This document shows, piece after piece, positions 61,001 through 64,000 of a stretch of 64,000 nt of DNA. This stretch comes from Nocardia altamirensis NBRC 108246. GTDB taxonomy: Bacteria; Actinomycetota; Actinomycetes; Mycobacteriales; Mycobacteriaceae. Where the stretch lies: positions 124,001-188,000 of the forward strand of contig NZ_BDAY01000005.1 of assembly GCF_001612685.1 (NCBI RefSeq), written 5' to 3'. The notes under the pieces were generated by a model, which was not told the DNA's origin, searched no databases, and was given only the letters and a program-made list of their open reading frames with translations. Position 1 is the stretch's first letter. The number at the start of each line of letters is the position of its first letter. The translations under genes and the position numbers were made by a program.

Positions 61001-62284
61001 GGTGTCACCGTCCGCATCCCGGTCGAGCAGCTGGCCCACGTGCGGGCCGTCGGCTTCGACTGGCTGGTGCCGGGCATGCGGGACGAGCTGGCGGCCGCAC
61101 TGATCAAGACCCTCCCGAAGGCGTTGCGGCGCAGCGTTGTTCCCGCTCCGGACTTCGCGGCGGCGGCACTGGCCGCGCTGACACCGCGCGCAGAGCCGCT
61201 GCGCACCGGGTTGGCGCGGGAGTTGTCGCGGCTCGGATCGATCACGATCGACCCTGGCGACCTCGATCCGGCGGCCTTACCCGATCACCTGCGCATGACC
61301 TTCGCCGCCATCGACGCCACAGGAAAGACCCTGGCCCGCGGCAAGAGTCTGGCGGCTTTGAAAACCCAGCTGGCCGAACAGGTTTCCGCGTCCGTCGCGC
61401 GGGCGACCGCGGGGGCGGAACGTGCCCCCGCCGCGGTCTGGACGTCGGAATCGCTCGGCACCGTCGAGCCGACGGTCCGGCGCGAGGTCGCCGGGCAGAC
61501 CGTCACCGGATATCCCGCCCTGGTTCCGGAGGGCGAGGGAGTCGCCGTTCGCGTGCTCAGCTCGCCCGCCGCCCAGACCGCCGCGATGCGCGCCGGGACC
61601 CGCGCCCTCGTCCTGAACGCATTACCGACCTCGGCCCGCACCGTCACCGCAGGCCTGCGACCCACGGAACGTCTTGCGCTGAGCCAGAATCCGTACGGAT
61701 CACTGGAGGCGCTGGTCGAGGACTGCCGCGCCGCTGCCGCCGACGAGCTCATCGCCGCCGCGGGCGGACCCGTGCACAATCCGGACGACTTCGCCGGATT
61801 GGTCGCGAAGATCCGCCCCGATCTGACCTCCGCCGTCGCCCAGCTGGTTCGCCTCGTCGTCCCGATTCTGGCCGAGGCACACCGGGTTTCGGCGGCACTG
61901 GCGAACACCACCGAGCGCGACATCGCCGACGACGTCCGCGACCAGGTGGACAACCTGGTCTTCCCCGGCTTCGTCTCCGAATGGGGCAGCACCCGGCTGC
62001 GCGAACTCCCCCGCTATCTCCAAGGCGCCGTCGCCCGTCTGGAAACCCTCCCCGGTTCCGCCGTGCGCGACCGCCAGGGCATGATCGAACTCGACCGCGC
62101 CATGGCCGCCTACGACCGTCTGGTGAACTCCCTGCCCGAGAATCGCCGCCACGCCGCCGCGGTGACCGAAATCTGGTGGATGACCGAAGAATTCCGGATC
62201 AGCCTGTTCGCGCAGAAGCTCGGCACCCCATACCCGGTGTCCGTCAAGCGGATAGAACGCGCGATCGCCGCGATCCGCCGGTAG
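58052..62284 (+). CDS. hrpA: ATP-dependent RNA helicase HrpA
   Basis: 1410 residues. DEAH motifs: AGETGSGKTTQIPK (I), IIIDEAHERSLNIDFLLGY (II), TSATID (III), and QRAGRCGRVADG (VI), then HA2/OB-fold and the DUF3418 C-terminus typical of HrpA. Residues ~630-725 are an Arg/Gly/Ser-rich segment (GRSRRGRSRGKGGQADGGSS) inserted where homologs I know are continuous; it may bind RNA. ATG at 58052 lacks a clear ribosome site. Divergent from the Pr6Pr gene. Confidence 0.9.
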   Translation: MTRTADTGPRELRTRLANLSLRDEYRLRRRLDRARGDDLAAVAGEIAAAELRIDARRAAVPQIRYPEQLPVTQRRDDIAAAIAAHQVVIVAGETGSGKTTQIPKICLELGRGIRGTIGHTQPRRLAARTVAERIAEELDTELGDVVGYTVRFTDHASDRTLIKLMTDGILLAEIQRDRLLRRYDTIIIDEAHERSLNIDFLLGYLKQLLPRRPDLEVIITSATIDPELFARHFADEKGTPAPIVEVSGRSYPVELRYRPLSLELPGAEDEDDEDTRVVDRDPVDAIGDAVTELFAEGDGDVLVFLSGEREIRDAADALRDLKLPRTEILPLYARLSTAEQHRVFAPHPGRRVVLATNVAETSLTVPGIRYVVDPGTARISRYSMRTKVQRLPIEPVSQASARQRAGRCGRVADGICIRLYSEDDFDSRPAFTEPEILRTNLAAVILQMTALGLGDIENFPFVEAPDKRAIRDGIALLEELGALGRRTAEASQSDDVGLTLTPIGRDMAQLPVDPRMARMLVEAHGTGCLAEVLIIVAALSIQDVRERPADNQQAADTKHARFIVEGSDFLTYLRLWDYLTEQRKSLSSNQFRRMCRDEFLHYLRIREWQDLHGQLRTITKGLGWSAEATPDSAEDDAAISGQAAGRSRRGRSRGKGGQADGGSSDQTGRQHESGSPRGRSAGGEAQGGSPKGTNTSRGAGEQSGAKRGRGNAPQAADGSALESDGMPWDSVGIHQALLAGMLSHIGVREAESREFLGARNAKFMIFPGSSLAKKAPRWVMAAELVETSRLWGRIAAKVEPEWAERLAGDLVKRTYSEPHWSTKRGAASAYERVTLYGIPLVTGRQVDYGRIDPELSRELFIRHALVQGEWQTRHEFFHRNRELIDDVADLEHRARRRDILVDDEVLFEFYDKRLPADIVSVRHFDSWWKSAKRKDPALLDFSTSTVVNEGAAVLDPAAFPDAWRQGELSFPLTYQFEPGNEEDGVTVRIPVEQLAHVRAVGFDWLVPGMRDELAAALIKTLPKALRRSVVPAPDFAAAALAALTPRAEPLRTGLARELSRLGSITIDPGDLDPAALPDHLRMTFAAIDATGKTLARGKSLAALKTQLAEQVSASVARATAGAERAPAAVWTSESLGTVEPTVRREVAGQTVTGYPALVPEGEGVAVRVLSSPAAQTAAMRAGTRALVLNALPTSARTVTAGLRPTERLALSQNPYGSLEALVEDCRAAAADELIAAAGGPVHNPDDFAGLVAKIRPDLTSAVAQLVRLVVPILAEAHRVSAALANTTERDIADDVRDQVDNLVFPGFVSEWGSTRLRELPRYLQGAVARLETLPGSAVRDRQGMIELDRAMAAYDRLVNSLPENRRHAAAVTEIWWMTEEFRISLFAQKLGTPYPVSVKRIERAIAAIRR

Positions 62285-62513
62285 CCACGCCACTCGCCGT
62301 GCGGTGGCGGGCCGCTTTCTCGGACGGGTGACTGCCCCGGCACCTCCCAGCCGTGGTGACCAGGTCGGATCGGACCGCCGTCACAATGTTGCGACAACTC
62401 TGATGTCCGCGCGGAATGCGATGGTGTCGGCGCGTGCGGTGAACGACGAGTGTGGAGTGTGCTGGCGATAGGCGATGTGCGACGCGGGGTCGCCGTTCCG
62501 GATCGAGGTTGAC
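62285..62513. other. Gene-free interval
   Basis: 229 bp between hrpA and the toxin-like gene. No repeat, hairpin or gene recognised. Confidence 0.5.
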
Positions 62514-64000
62514 ATGAGCCCGTCGGTTGTCGACTTCGCGGAAGCCGCGGTGTTCGGCGGCGAGTTCCCGAAGGGCGATCCCACGGCGCTGCGTCGCTTG
62601 GCGGCCGCGTGGCGCGCGCAGGCCGCCGACTGTGTCGGCGTGCAGTCAGCCGTGGCGAATCTGGTTCATCGATTGCAGGGGTCGGTGCACCAAAGCAGCG
62701 ACTTCGGCACTGCGGCAGTCGAGTCGGGGCGACAGGTGAGCGCGGGTTCGGCGGAGTTGTCCACGTATTGCACCGCGGTGGCCGACTGGTTGGACGGGCT
62801 CGCCAACGACGTCGAGAAGGCGCAGCAGGAGATGCTCCTCATGCTGCTCACCGTGCTGGCCGTCGGCGCGAATGCGGCGAGTGTGCTGCGCGCGCAGGCG
62901 CAGTTCGTCACACTGCTCGAAGGGCTGATCTCCCGAATCGGTATCCAGTCAGCGGCGATGGCGAGTGCACGGGCCGGTCTGGTTGCGATCGAGGGTTTGG
63001 TGTTCGGGTCGGTGCAGGCCGGCGTAGATCTGGGGCTGCAAGCGGTGCAGCCGACGCGGCGGACGATCGACTGGACATCTGTTGTCGCAGCAGGGATGTC
63101 GGGCGCCGGTTCGGCGGTCGCCGGTAGCGCGGGCGGCCTCCTCGCCGAACGTCTGCTCGTCGATCGTGCGCTGCCGGGATGGCGCCGCACCGTCCTGGTC
63201 GGCGGAACCGCAGGAGTGTTCGGAGCTTTCGGCGCAACGGCAGGCGTGTCCGCGGTGACAGGGCAGTTCGATGTGACGCCGATGCACATCGTCAGCGGCG
63301 CGCTGCTTGGGTCGGCCGCGCATGCGATCGCGACGAGCCGTGCTGCCGACACGACTTCGCCTGCCACTGAGCGAATCGATTCCCTTGGGGTCGAGCAGCT
63401 CTCGGCCGATGCCGAGCCGAACGTGGTGCTGGACCGGCTGAGTCGGAGCAATGAGATCGCGGCGCTGGACGAACTCCGCAGTCTGGCACAGGCAACCGAC
63501 CCGGTGGTGGAGTTCATCGGTCCCGGCAGCCGGATCCGCCCGGCCGGTGGCGAGTCCGGCGGGGACGGCCATGGCGGCGGCTTCGCTACCGAAGACGGTG
63601 GCGGTGCGCCGCAACCATGGTGGCCTGGCGGCGTTTACGGCGATGGCGGAATGACCGCGCCGGGTCGAGCCGGTCTGGTACCGGCAGGCGGATCCGGTGG
63701 CGAGGCGCGCTTCGTTCCCGATCGGGGCGGCTTCGGATCGTTCGTTCGCGGCGGGGACGGGTCGGTGGATCTGGGGCCAGGCCGGATACCCGGGTCGCTG
63801 ACGGCACAGGAAGGGGTGATCTTCGACGGGTCGATCGGCAAGCCGATCACGGCGAACGCGCGGCAGGCCGTGCTGGAGCAGGCTCCCGACATCGGCGACT
63901 GGCGGCCGCCGGGTGCGGACCCAACGGGCAATCCTGCTGCGGAGTTCGCCAGAATGGCCGAGGCCGAAGCACTTTCGCAGTTGGCCGAACTCTCGTCGGC
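62514..64000 (+). CDS. WXG100-like polymorphic toxin/secreted protein, N-terminal part
   Basis: Open from ATG 62514 to the window end, 495 residues and truncated. Residues ~1-110 are a helical pair (ALRRLAAAWRAQAADCVGVQ, VESGRQVSAGSAELSTYCTA, VADWLDGLANDVEKAQQEML) like the WXG100-type head of CpnT and nocardial toxins. An Ala/Gly/Val-rich hydrophobic region runs to ~270, then a Gly-rich linker (GGESGGDGHGGGFATEDGGG). At ~435 begins ARFVPDRGGFG...LTAQEGVIFDG. The effector domain would lie beyond 64000. Probably exported by a type VII system. Confidence 0.65.
   Translation, partial: MSPSVVDFAEAAVFGGEFPKGDPTALRRLAAAWRAQAADCVGVQSAVANLVHRLQGSVHQSSDFGTAAVESGRQVSAGSAELSTYCTAVADWLDGLANDVEKAQQEMLLMLLTVLAVGANAASVLRAQAQFVTLLEGLISRIGIQSAAMASARAGLVAIEGLVFGSVQAGVDLGLQAVQPTRRTIDWTSVVAAGMSGAGSAVAGSAGGLLAERLLVDRALPGWRRTVLVGGTAGVFGAFGATAGVSAVTGQFDVTPMHIVSGALLGSAAHAIATSRAADTTSPATERIDSLGVEQLSADAEPNVVLDRLSRSNEIAALDELRSLAQATDPVVEFIGPGSRIRPAGGESGGDGHGGGFATEDGGGAPQPWWPGGVYGDGGMTAPGRAGLVPAGGSGGEARFVPDRGGFGSFVRGGDGSVDLGPGRIPGSLTAQEGVIFDGSIGKPITANARQAVLEQAPDIGDWRPPGADPTGNPAAEFARMAEAEALSQLAELSS

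Noticed and set aside
1..64000. tRNA or rRNA genes
   Set aside because: I saw no cloverleaf or rRNA-like sequence, including at the prophage ends, though a tRNA scan was not run.

Overview
This window reads as chromosome of a high-GC, mycolate-type actinomycete, most likely Nocardia or a close relative. The backbone follows the order I recall from the Mycobacterium tuberculosis sigB-ideR neighbourhood (YihY/BrkB, DUF3039, DUF3099, sigB, ideR, DUF4192, PAC2, PhzF). It adds the corynebacterial-style sigB/ideR/galE grouping, an intact oxyR-ahpC-ahpD locus, a sigK-rskA pair, and at the right edge a WXG100-like polymorphic-toxin N-terminus of the kind common in Nocardia. Genus is inferred from gene content and order; no database search was run.

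Layout. 1-5.7 kb: BrkB fragment, DUF3039, DUF3099, an MFS transporter, a VOC protein and a HemK-like methyltransferase. 5.8-6.8 kb: sigB behind an ECF-type promoter. 6.85-9.33 kb: a gene-free block built of nested minisatellites, eight hairpin-rich ~105-bp cores, a 197-bp tandem duplication and a dispersed palindromic element. 9.5-12.16 kb: a GNAT/acyl-CoA-synthetase protein acetyltransferase (pat-like). 12.17-28.26 kb: a compact prophage. 28.26-42.9 kb: acuC-like deacetylase, ideR, galE, DUF4192 protein, lipoprotein, PAC2 protein, SKI2-like helicase, a polyamine operon (ornithine decarboxylase plus a fused AdoMet decarboxylase-spermidine synthase), and a TetR-controlled SDR/tautomerase pair. 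43-47.8 kb: DUF559 protein, gamma-glutamylcyclotransferase-like protein, oxyR, ahpC, ahpD, PhzF. 48.1-64 kb: rskA/sigK, DUF5134 membrane protein, AraC regulator, SDR, acyl-CoA ligase, GNAT, class III aminotransferase, membrane protein, hrpA, and the truncated toxin-like gene.

The prophage is about 16.08 kb. It carries a large serine integrase, a small XRE regulator with an apparently leaderless, operator-embedded promoter, an HNH nuclease, terminase subunits, portal, a fused protease-capsid with an internal start, head-tail and tail genes, a tape measure with a 96-residue internal repeat, and a divergent HTH-TPR regulator. I see no lysis or replication genes. Its inferred ends share CTTGT. 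Removing it would place acuC 24 nt upstream of the pat-like gene, so the element appears to split a lysine deacetylase/acetyltransferase operon.

Other notable points: three proteins (DUF4192, DUF5134, HrpA) carry low-complexity insertions beside many intergenic tandem repeats; two identical TetR palindromes sit upstream of the regulator and its target; a lone type I-E CRISPR-repeat-like sequence lies between ahpC and ahpD; and a folded-RNA candidate precedes the prophage HNH gene.
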